The notes below the pieces were generated by a model. The model did not search any database. It had not been told where the DNA came from and saw nothing but the letters and a program-made list of their open reading frames with translations. From JAZDPK01 sp043797615 (GTDB lineage: Bacteria; Patescibacteriota; Patescibacteriia; UBA11705; JABHMO01), in contig JAZDPK010000008.1 of assembly GCA_043797615.1 (NCBI GenBank), positions 1-9,591 on the forward strand: 9,591 nucleotides of DNA. Direction: 5' to 3'. This document shows, one piece after another, positions 1 to 5,916 of the stretch (position 1 is its first letter; each line of letters begins with the position of its first letter). Made by a program: the position numbers and the translations under genes.

Positions 1-1
1 G

Positions 2-283
2 GACGACTTGGAAGCAAATGGCGGAATATTTGAAAAATACGGGGTAAGAGGCCTGGCCGAGTCAACATATCTGATATATCAGCATGAGTATTTCAAAAGA
101 ACAGGCAAGCATTTGGATGAAATCGGCGGAACTTGGTTTACTGAAAGCCGGCGGCCCGTCTCCGGCCGCGTTTCCTTTGGTTTTTGGTATGGGTCGCACC
201 TTTTATTCTATTCCAATGTCCAGGACTTTCATAGTGGCCATCTCGGTTGCCGCCTCGCCGGTAGTTTTGTTTTAAAATCGTAA
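2..283 (+). CDS. DGR target protein, C-terminal part (5' end outside window)
   Basis: The reading frame is open from the left edge to the TAA at 281-283, giving about 93 residues. The last third is encoded by the variable repeat (150-267). The invariant frame around it reads SRRPVSGRVS at the front and LGCRLAGSF at the end, with the diversified residues between. That layout, with a variable segment near the C-terminus closed by a G-x-R-like strand, is what C-type-lectin-fold DGR targets show; it is known for the class and inferred here because most of the fold lies outside the window. In the VR, template Asn codons have become Phe, Tyr, His and Ser, giving an aromatic-rich, binding-type surface. 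A TTG at 8 could be read as a start, but the frame continues upstream and a 91-residue protein would be too short for the fold. The ligand, cell location and N-terminal domains cannot be seen. Confidence 0.85.
   Translation, partial: DDLEANGGIFEKYGVRGLAESTYLIYQHEYFKRTGKHLDEIGGTWFTESRRPVSGRVSFGFWYGSHLLFYSNVQDFHSGHLGCRLAGSFVLKS
150..267 (+). repeat. DGR variable repeat (VR)
   Basis: This 118-base segment inside the target gene aligns without gaps to 603-720 (constant offset 453). There are 17 mismatches, at 177, 181-183, 188, 192, 193, 197, 203, 204, 209, 219, 227, 228, 234, 237 and 239. Sixteen of them are A in the template; the exception is 203 (T here, G in TR). At the A sites the changes are ten A to T, four A to G and two A to C. 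The first 27 bases (150-176) and the last 28 (240-267) are identical to TR. The 3' identical block is GC-rich and would be the initiation-of-mutagenic-homing region. Confidence 0.96.
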
Positions 284-429
284 CTTGTGATTTGAAAATT
301 TGATTTTTAATTTGATTTCTATTTTGAATTTGGTATTTATTTTTTCTTTGGGCTAATGAAGCCACTTGCACAGATGGGATATGAGGGGCAAGAATGGTTC
401 GCCCGCGCCGCTTTGCCGGCGATCCCGAG

Positions 430-454
430 TCGACGGAATAAAAAATTTCGTCGA
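430..454. other. A-loop hairpin upstream of TR
   Basis: TCGACGGAAT at 430-439 pairs with ATTTCGTCGA at 445-454 (ten pairs, one of them G-U) around a loop of five A. No T-run follows on either strand, so it is not a standard intrinsic terminator. It could be a structural part of the TR RNA leader; that is inference. Confidence 0.4.
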
Positions 455-537
455 GAGAGAATTCGACCGAGCGGATTACTAAAACAAAACTACGGCTTGC
501 TTTCCGCGCGGATGTTTTTTCCGCACATAAAATTCAA

Positions 538-571
538 CCGGCCGGCCGCCGAATCAGGCGAGCCGGACCGG
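538..571. other. Strong GC-rich hairpin 31 bases upstream of TR
   Basis: Bases 538-550 pair completely with 557-571, apart from two single bulged A residues at 561 and 567: thirteen G-C pairs and a six-base loop GAATCA. On the minus strand the stem is followed by TTGAATTTTATG, a modest T-rich tail, so it might end the avd transcript after that transcript has passed antisense through TR. On the plus strand it is followed by CGGTGAAACGG, which is not terminator-like. An alternative is a structural element at the 5' side of the TR RNA. Confidence 0.5.
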
Positions 572-602
572 CGGTGAAACGGATGAAAGCAGGCTGGCGC
601 GA

Positions 603-720
603 GGCGGCCCGTCTCCGGCCGCGTTTCCTATGGAAATTGGAATGAATCGAACCTTGAATTCAATTCCAATGACCAGGACAATCATAATGACAATCTCGGT
701 TGCCGCCTCGCCGGTAGTTT
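603..720 (+). repeat. DGR template repeat (TR)
   Basis: This is the non-coding partner of the VR and the source of mutagenic cDNA. Read in the frame of the target it would encode a run rich in Asn and Asp, including eight AAY codons, of which seven differ in the VR. It contains 28 adenines, 16 of them altered in the VR, against one change among 90 other bases. TR lies 319 bases beyond the target stop codon, 10 bases before the end of the oppositely oriented avd gene, and 364 bases before the RT start. The 5' end can form a six-pair hairpin (604-609 with 617-622), also present in the VR. Confidence 0.96.
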
Positions 721-730
721 GCCTCGGTGA

Positions 731-1099
731 TTAACGCTGCGTTTTGATGAATTTTATCCAGCCGCCGATCATTTTTCCCGTTTCATGCAGATGCGATTGA
801 ATGGTCAGATATTGATGCTCGTCGAGAACGGCTATTTCATGCGCCAATCGGAATAATCTTTTTAGCAGTTCATTGCCGGCGTTTAATTTCAATAGTTCTT
901 TTTCTTTCAGAATGTTCGGCAATTGATTCAGGTAAAAAGTTTCTTTCATCAGCTCTAAAATCGAGTTTTCCAGTTTTTCGCCCAAGGAGTAACGCGCTTT
1001 TTTGGGAAAACGCTTTAAATATTGGTAGGTTGTTTTATAAAGAAGAAAAAATTTGCTGGCAAGAGGAATGTCCAGCTCGTTGGTATGAAAATCGCTCAT
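731..1099 (-). CDS. avd: DGR accessory protein Avd-like (four-helix bundle)
   Basis: The product has 122 residues, is rich in Lys, Leu and Glu, and is predicted helical throughout. The N-terminal half (FLLYKTTYQYLKRFPKKARYS) and the later AHEIAVLDEHQY and GKMIGGWIKFIK segments have the look of the bAvd/S23 four-helix family that accompanies DGR reverse transcriptases. In characterised DGRs, Avd is a basic oligomer that binds the RT and TR RNA and is needed for cDNA synthesis; the same role is inferred here. Length fits the family. The ATG at 1099-1097 is preceded on its strand by TATCAT and seven bases, with no Shine-Dalgarno. The orientation is odd: avd is opposite to target, TR and RT, shares its first 15 bases with the RT start, and ends 10 bases from TR. 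Avd is usually co-directional with the RT. Confidence 0.85.
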   Translation of the reverse strand: MSDFHTNELDIPLASKFFLLYKTTYQYLKRFPKKARYSLGEKLENSILELMKETFYLNQLPNILKEKELLKLNAGNELLKRLFRLAHEIAVLDEHQYLTIQSHLHETGKMIGGWIKFIKTQR

Positions 1100-2098
1100 A
1101 ATTTTTATGATAAATTAATTAGCTTGGAAAATATTTTTCGCGCCTGGCGGATTTTCCGCTCAGGTAAAGCCGGAAAAAAAGAAGTAATGGAATTTGAGCA
1201 TAATATAGAAAATAATTTGTTTGCCCTGTGCGAGGAATTGAAAATTGGCTGTTACAAGCACGGCGGCTATGAGCGGTTTATCGTCAGAGATCCAACGGAA
1301 AGGATTATTCACAAAGCGCAGACACGAGATCGCGTCGTCCATACCCTGGTAGCGAAAAAATTGGAGGAAATTTATCAGCCGATGTTTATTGCCCATTCTT
1401 ATGCCTGCCAGCAAGAGCGCGGGATTCATAAGGCTCTTTTGGATCTGGTGAAATTCAGCCGCAAAGCAAGCATGAATTACAGACAAGATTTTTGGTGTCT
1501 GAAATGCGACATCAGAAAGTTTTTTGACAATATTGATCACGGCGTTCTAATTGATATTCTAAATCAAAAGATCAAAGACGAGAAATTTTTGCAGCTGATC
1601 AAGGCGATCGTCGATGGGTTTTGCCAGGGCGCCGCGGGCAAGGGGTTGCCGCTTGGCAATTTCACGAGCCAATGGCTGGCAAACATTTATCTGAACGAAT
1701 TGGATTATTTTGTCAAACAGGATTTGAAAGCTCAATATTATTTGCGGTATGCCGATGATTTTTTGCTGTTAAATCGGAGTAGGGACGAATTGGAGCGCGG
1801 TTTGGCGTGGATCGGGGAATTTTTAAACGGCGAATTAAAATTGGAATTGCATCCCGACAAAATATCCATTAAAAAATTCAGCGCGGGCGTGGAATTTGTC
1901 GGCTATAAAGTTCTGCCGCATCATGTCTTGCTGAAAAAATCGGCGACGAAGAGAATGCTTGCGAAGATGGACGCGCGCAAATCGCAATTGCGAAGCGGTG
2001 AGATCGGGCAATGGAAATATTGCGAGACGTTGAATGCGTATTTCGGATGGCTGAAGCATTGCGATTCATACCGCCTCATGAATGAAATTTTATATTAA
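1085..2098 (+). CDS. DGR-type reverse transcriptase
   Basis: The 337-residue RT has the DGR/group II-like core and no maturase or endonuclease domain. Visible landmarks are an N-terminal SLENIFRAWR segment and VRDPTERIIHKAQTRDRVVH (fingers). Motif A is CDIRKFFDNIDH, with the first catalytic Asp at residue 142. The DGR-typical LGNFTSQ is at 190-196, and YADD at 222-225 gives Asp224 and Asp225. A C-terminal GVEFVGYKV thumb segment follows. It would reverse-transcribe the TR RNA with errors at adenines. The ATG at 1085 is chosen because family similarity begins at about HNFYDKLISLENIF; an in-frame TTG at 1022 would add 21 poorly conserved residues. No Shine-Dalgarno or near-start -10 box is seen, which suits translation from a longer transcript that includes TR. 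The gene ends just before the vWA gene. Confidence 0.95.
   Translation: MKIAHNFYDKLISLENIFRAWRIFRSGKAGKKEVMEFEHNIENNLFALCEELKIGCYKHGGYERFIVRDPTERIIHKAQTRDRVVHTLVAKKLEEIYQPMFIAHSYACQQERGIHKALLDLVKFSRKASMNYRQDFWCLKCDIRKFFDNIDHGVLIDILNQKIKDEKFLQLIKAIVDGFCQGAAGKGLPLGNFTSQWLANIYLNELDYFVKQDLKAQYYLRYADDFLLLNRSRDELERGLAWIGEFLNGELKLELHPDKISIKKFSAGVEFVGYKVLPHHVLLKKSATKRMLAKMDARKSQLRSGEIGQWKYCETLNAYFGWLKHCDSYRLMNEILY
1107..1112 (-). promoter_or_regulatory. Possible -10 box for avd inside the RT gene
   Basis: On the minus strand TATCAT lies seven bases before the avd ATG, so transcription would begin at or next to the start codon (leaderless). No good -35 box is visible. The surroundings are AT-rich, so a chance match is possible. 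Confidence 0.3.
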
Positions 2099-2111
2099 GC
2101 TTTATCATTTT

Positions 2112-4691
2112 ATGCCTAAAAATAATGAATCATTCGCGCGACCGGAAAATAAAATCGCGCCGGAAACCAGTCCGAGCGATTTATTGTCCGCCAAGCGAAA
2201 AGAGCAGCTGCAAAAAGCGTTGAAAACCGATGAGGGCATTGCCGGTTTGAAATCCTGGCGCGCGATTGATCGCGAAGGCGCGGGCGCCCGAACTACGCGC
2301 CGGCTGTTTGACCGTTTGTCCGCGTTTGACCTGGCGCGGAAAGAGTCGCCGCAAGCATTGGAAAAATTATCCGGCAGTTTGGATGTTGCGCCGGCCGGCG
2401 GCGGCCGCCTGGCGGAATTGCAGTCGTTAATTCTCGCGGACAAGTCGGGCGCGCCTTTGCCCGATGTTCGTCCCGAAGTGTTAAAAATTTTTGACGGATT
2501 GCGCCGAGCGGCTTCGACCGAAGGCGAAATGAACGCGATTGATCTGCTCGGCTCGGGCAATGTTTCATTCGGCGACAAACAAAAGTGGTTTGAAGCGCAG
2601 GTTCTGCCGGCGATTAAATTTCTGGAAAAGCGCGATTTGCTGGAAGCGCGGAAAAAAGCGCAGACCCCGCCCTCCGCGGATGTTCTTGAACAAAAAGAGC
2701 AGGCGCCGGAAATCAATCTGCCGCCACAAGAGCAAGACGAGCTCGCGCCGTCAATGGATGAAATGCAAAAATCAAAAGAAGGCGAACCGGGCGCGTATTT
2801 CACGATCGCGCCGTTTTGGGGCGGTTATTATCGCGAAGGCCATTATTCAAATTGGAATAAACAGGATTTAAAGTGGGAAAGAGCGGAACGCAAATGGTAC
2901 GATGCGGAGCAAATTGCGATTGAAGAAAAGAGTCGGCGTGTTGTTTATGGCACAGCGCGCGGTTCGGGCGTCACGCCCTTGCCAATGCCTTACGGTTTTG
3001 CGCCGGACGCTGCCACTTTGAAATTATTGTCAGGCGGCAAGGCGAAAATCGTAGCCGAGGAAGGGGGCGGTTTTGCGATTGAAACCGAGGGCAAAAAGCC
3101 GGTGAGTTTTTCCGTGGAAATCGGCCGCGGACGAGTGGCTGGGGACCGCACATTTGCGGAAAAGATAAAAATAGAACCTGGAAAATTTTTAACGAAAACA
3201 GAAAATAAAATTTTGGAAATCGCCAAGTTGAAAGGCACCGCATTGGAAAAAGCGAGAATGTTAAAATCGCATGTGCGTCAACTACTGACCTATTCCAACG
3301 AGTCTGGCATGAACGCGGTGCACCGCAACGGCGATCCGGCCGGCTACTTTTCGCGGATTGAAGAATATAAAAAAGCGGATTGCGATGTGGCCAATACTTT
3401 TTTCGTTGCGCTTTTGTCGCGTCTTGATATTCAGGCGCGATTGGTTCATGGTCATTATGTCAATTCAAAAGATAAAACCGGCAGCGCCGTGATTTCTTCC
3501 GGCACCGGACACGCCTGGAGCGAAGTTTATGATAATAATGAATGGCATCGGCTGGACGCGACGCCGCCGGGCGATCCGGATATGGATGATGAGGAAACCG
3601 ATGAAAAATCGGACGAGGAAATTGGCGAAGGCGATTTTGGCGAACAGGAAGCTGAAGAAATATCGGATGAGGAATTGGCCAAGATGATGAAAAAGGCGGA
3701 AGAATCGCTTAAAGAAAAAAAACAGACGCCGCAGGAAAAAAAAGAATTGACTTTTGCCGAACAGGCCGGATGTTCAGCGGAAGAAGCGCGAAAGATATTG
3801 GCGCGGATAGAAGCGGCGCGCGGTTTGCGCGATCGGCAAGGCCGATTGATTCACTCCCGGCTCATAGCGGAATTTCAAAAAATCGTGCGGGAAAATTCAG
3901 TGGAGCGCTTGCGCTATAAAGCGCCGGTAAGGATGTCCGAAGGCCGGGATTTGGCGGATCCGGTGGAGGCGGTTTTGGATTTAAAAGCCGGCGAAGCAGA
4001 TCCGACCGGCTTTGCCAAATATGAGAAGAAGATCAAGCGCGAACAGATTTACGGCGGATTTGATGTTGTTTTTCTGACGGATAAAAGCGGCTCAATGGCG
4101 GAAACTGATCCCGCGTCCGGCCAGCCCAAATGGCATGACCAGCAAAAGTTTGTTTTTTTGTTCCTGGACGCGCTGTCGGCAGCGAAAGATGAATTTAAAA
4201 GAAATAAAATAAAATTGATTTCGCCGATGGATGTGCGGACCGCGTTGATCAGTTTTAACGCCGGCGGCGCCATAGTTGAACTGCCCTTGTCGGAAAACTG
4301 GGGGCCGAAAGAGCAATACGCGGTTTGGAAATCCTTGCAAAGCAATGTCGGCGGCGGCACGCCGGATCATCTTGGTTTGGCCGCGGCGCAGAGCATGATT
4401 GAGGCGGATCAAAAAACATTGAAAAAAGCCGGTAAAAATCGTTTGCGGCTGGTGTTGGTGTCGGCGGACGGCGGCAGCGATAATTCAGCCAAGACTTTAT
4501 CAGCGAAAGAAAAATTAAAAGAATCAGCGATTGTTAAAGCAGCAGGCATTGGGGCCGGGGCGCGGGCGGTGGAAGCGGCCTATTTTCCCGATGGCGTTAA
4601 TCTGGCGGATTTCAGCCAAGCGCCGGATTGGGCGGCCGAGCATGTGATTAAAACCGCCAGAGAGCTTTATCCGCGAAAGATAAAAAAGTGA
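2112..4691 (+). CDS. Cytoplasmic transglutaminase-core plus vWA domain protein
   Basis: The 859-residue protein has no signal peptide or membrane segment. Residues 1-220 are charged and helical; around 227-260 there is an aromatic stretch (YFTIAPFWGGYYREG). A transglutaminase-like core follows at about 380-490 with the expected triad Cys424 (ADCDVANTF), His467 (GHAWSEV) and Asp482 (LDATP), so it could be an active cysteine protease or transferase. An acidic linker (about 488-530) precedes a helical stretch. The vWA domain (about 652-850) carries a MIDAS-like DKSGSM at 657-662, Thr750 (GGGTPD) and Asp786 (SADGGSDN), suggesting metal-dependent protein binding. The function is unknown; this pairing of domains is reminiscent of proteins working with MoxR-type ATPases, but none is in view. 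The ATG at 2112 was chosen over 2082, which would overlap RT by 17 bases. It may be cotranscribed with RT (13-base gap). Confidence 0.85.
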   Translation: MPKNNESFARPENKIAPETSPSDLLSAKRKEQLQKALKTDEGIAGLKSWRAIDREGAGARTTRRLFDRLSAFDLARKESPQALEKLSGSLDVAPAGGGRLAELQSLILADKSGAPLPDVRPEVLKIFDGLRRAASTEGEMNAIDLLGSGNVSFGDKQKWFEAQVLPAIKFLEKRDLLEARKKAQTPPSADVLEQKEQAPEINLPPQEQDELAPSMDEMQKSKEGEPGAYFTIAPFWGGYYREGHYSNWNKQDLKWERAERKWYDAEQIAIEEKSRRVVYGTARGSGVTPLPMPYGFAPDAATLKLLSGGKAKIVAEEGGGFAIETEGKKPVSFSVEIGRGRVAGDRTFAEKIKIEPGKFLTKTENKILEIAKLKGTALEKARMLKSHVRQLLTYSNESGMNAVHRNGDPAGYFSRIEEYKKADCDVANTFFVALLSRLDIQARLVHGHYVNSKDKTGSAVISSGTGHAWSEVYDNNEWHRLDATPPGDPDMDDEETDEKSDEEIGEGDFGEQEAEEISDEELAKMMKKAEESLKEKKQTPQEKKELTFAEQAGCSAEEARKILARIEAARGLRDRQGRLIHSRLIAEFQKIVRENSVERLRYKAPVRMSEGRDLADPVEAVLDLKAGEADPTGFAKYEKKIKREQIYGGFDVVFLTDKSGSMAETDPASGQPKWHDQQKFVFLFLDALSAAKDEFKRNKIKLISPMDVRTALISFNAGGAIVELPLSENWGPKEQYAVWKSLQSNVGGGTPDHLGLAAAQSMIEADQKTLKKAGKNRLRLVLVSADGGSDNSAKTLSAKEKLKESAIVKAAGIGAGARAVEAAYFPDGVNLADFSQAPDWAAEHVIKTARELYPRKIKK

Positions 4692-4720
4692 TTTTTATGG
4701 CGTGCAATTTTGATCGCTCA

Positions 4721-4729
4721 TGCTAAAAT
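4721..4729 (+). promoter_or_regulatory. Extended -10 element before holB
   Basis: TGCTAAAAT (TG-N-TAAAAT) is separated from the holB ATG by six bases, so the transcript would start at about the A of the ATG. No -35 box is apparent, as is usual for extended -10 promoters. A leaderless message is inferred. Confidence 0.4.
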
Positions 4730-4735
4730 AAAAAT

Positions 4736-5764
4736 ATGTCCGGCAAGATTAAATTCAACTGGCCGATCGTTGGCCAGGAAAAAATCAAAAAGTTTTTGCA
4801 AACCGGCATCGCCAATAAAACACTGGCGCACGCTTATCTTTTCCACGGCCCGGAAAAAGTCGGCAAAGCGCATCTGGCCAGAATTTTCGCCGCTTCGATC
4901 GTGTGCGAAAATTTCGCGAAAGGCCAGGCCGATTCGGTTCTGCCGTGCGGACAATGCGATCCTTGCCGCCAATTCGCCAAAGGAATTTATCCTGATTTAT
5001 ACTGGCTCGACCGTCGGCTGAACGAGAAGGGCGAAAAGAAGGCGGACATCAGCGTCGAGCAGATCCGCGAGCTGATTGAAAAAATCAGCATGAGAGCGTT
5101 CCTCAACAATTATAAAATCGTCGTCATCCCGGAAGCGCATTGTCTGAACAAGGCGGCGGGCAACTGCTTGCTTAAAACATTGGAAGAGCCGACGGTGCAG
5201 ACCGTTATTATTCTGATCAGCCCGACGCTGAGCCAGCTTTTGCCGACGATCAGATCGCGCTGCCAAGCGTTGAAATTCCTGCCCGTTTCGAAAAATTTAA
5301 TCTACGATTATCTCATTGAAAAAGGCGCGAATCGGAATCTGGCGCTCGAACTGGCAAGCGCCGCGTGCGGCCGGCCAACGGTCGCCGAGCAATTTCTCGA
5401 TTCGCCGGAACAGCGTTTGGAGTTTTTTGCGAGCGGCCGCGATTGGCTGAAAGTTTTAAGCATGAGCGCGGTGGAAAAATTCAAATTCGTGGAAAGTTTT
5501 TTAAAGAAAAACGAGGAAGACGACCGGATCGTGGATCAGCTGTCGATCTTTTCCAGCATCGCCCGCGACGTCTTGCTCGGCCGCATCTACAAAAGCGAGC
5601 TGGCTTCGAACGCCGGGCTTGAAAAGGAAATCGCGGAAGCGGCGCTTAAGGCGGATCCGGCCGCCTTGCGCAAATTGTCGGCGGAAATAGAGATGACCAA
5701 GATCCGTTTGAAGCAGAACATCAGCCCGCGATTGGTTTTGGAAAATTTATTGTTAAATATATAA
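4736..5764 (+). CDS. holB: DNA polymerase III subunit delta' (clamp loader)
   Basis: The 342-residue AAA+ clamp-loader subunit begins FNWPIVGQEKIKKFLQ, followed by HAYLFHGPEKVGKAHLA (P-loop region, residues 38-44). The canonical Thr/Ser after GK is Ala45, consistent with a delta' subunit that need not hydrolyse ATP. Four cysteines (57, 71, 74, 77; CGQCDPC) form the usual zinc module. ISVEQIRELIEKISMRAF and NKAAGNCLLKTLEEP are typical of the family, and the SRC motif with the arginine finger is at 174-176. It would sit in the gamma/tau-delta-delta' complex that loads the sliding clamp. Length is normal. The start is fixed by the family's FNWPIVGQ region and the -10 element just upstream. The 44-base gap from the vWA gene has no terminator that I can see. 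Confidence 0.93.
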   Translation: MSGKIKFNWPIVGQEKIKKFLQTGIANKTLAHAYLFHGPEKVGKAHLARIFAASIVCENFAKGQADSVLPCGQCDPCRQFAKGIYPDLYWLDRRLNEKGEKKADISVEQIRELIEKISMRAFLNNYKIVVIPEAHCLNKAAGNCLLKTLEEPTVQTVIILISPTLSQLLPTIRSRCQALKFLPVSKNLIYDYLIEKGANRNLALELASAACGRPTVAEQFLDSPEQRLEFFASGRDWLKVLSMSAVEKFKFVESFLKKNEEDDRIVDQLSIFSSIARDVLLGRIYKSELASNAGLEKEIAEAALKADPAALRKLSAEIEMTKIRLKQNISPRLVLENLLLNI

Positions 5765-5903
5765 TAATCCGAATATAAAAGGGGAAATCCGAATTCTCCG
5801 AATGAAAACGGCAGACACTATTTAATCTTAAGGATATTCGGAGCACCTGTCAGCCGAAGTTTTAACGAAGGCGGATTCGGATTTAGATAATTTTCGGATT
5901 ATT
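5763..5903. repeat. Intergenic inverted repeat 1 (ATCCGAAT units)
   Basis: Three nested inverted pairs flank this spacer: 5763-5773 with 5893-5903 (11 bases, AATAATCCGAA), 5785-5794 with 5875-5884 (10 bases, AAATCCGAAT), and 5796-5803 with 5836-5843 (8 bases, CTCCGAAT). The unit ATCCGAAT or a close variant recurs three times in each arm. It begins at the holB stop codon and ends 13 bases before the lipoprotein gene. A folded transcript would form a long imperfect hairpin, possibly acting as an end signal for holB. Confidence 0.8.
5844..5874 (-). mobile_element. Short palindromic insertion element, intergenic copy
   Basis: This 31-base segment interrupts the right arm of inverted repeat 1, exactly between the 8-base and 10-base blocks, which are one base apart in the left arm. 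It resembles the reverse complement of the 30-base insert in glyS: both share CAGCCGAAG followed by a T-rich centre and a GAAGGC/GGAGGC end. It is a likely member of a dispersed family of tiny palindromic repeats; how it moves is unknown. Confidence 0.6.
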
Positions 5904-5909
5904 CATAAA
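5904..5909 (+). promoter_or_regulatory. Possible -10 box for the lipoprotein gene
   Basis: CATAAA lies seven bases before the ATG at 5917, in an AT-rich leader with no Shine-Dalgarno. The match to TATAAT is weak and the call rests on position shared with other genes here. Confidence 0.2.
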
Positions 5910-5916
5910 TAAAAAT

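Larger units (their letters stand above)
284..602. other. Non-coding spacer between target gene and TR
   Basis: I see no convincing gene here. Bases 286-352 are a T-rich strand with recurring TTTGATTT/TTTGAATTT-like words. The rest is mixed to GC-rich and holds three potential hairpins: 430-454, 508-524 (GCGGA with TCCGC, seven-base loop) and 538-571. A 73-codon open frame at 356-577 lacks any recognisable domain. The promoter of the TR RNA should lie in this stretch or further upstream, but I found no clear -35/-10 pair. Confidence 0.6.

Noticed and set aside
84..275. Second open frame through the VR region on the plus strand
   Set aside because: The AAY-codon pattern of TR fits only the frame of the target gene ending at 283; this is an out-of-frame shadow.
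138..371. Minus-strand open frame over the VR and AT tract
   Set aside because: Its composition (runs of Asn, Gln, Lys) is what reading the T-rich tract backwards gives; there are no domain features.
430..454. Intrinsic terminator for the target gene
   Set aside because: The stem is good but no T-run follows on either strand, and it lies about 150 bases after the stop codon.
356..577. 73-codon open frame (ATG start) between the target gene and TR
   Set aside because: No recognisable domain and low-complexity Arg-rich content. It overlaps three potential RNA hairpins, and its end lies next to TR. More likely the leader of the TR RNA than a gene.
1022..1084. TTG extension of the RT gene
   Set aside because: The added 21 residues do not resemble the start of DGR RTs and are the antisense of avd; the ATG at 1085 fits better.
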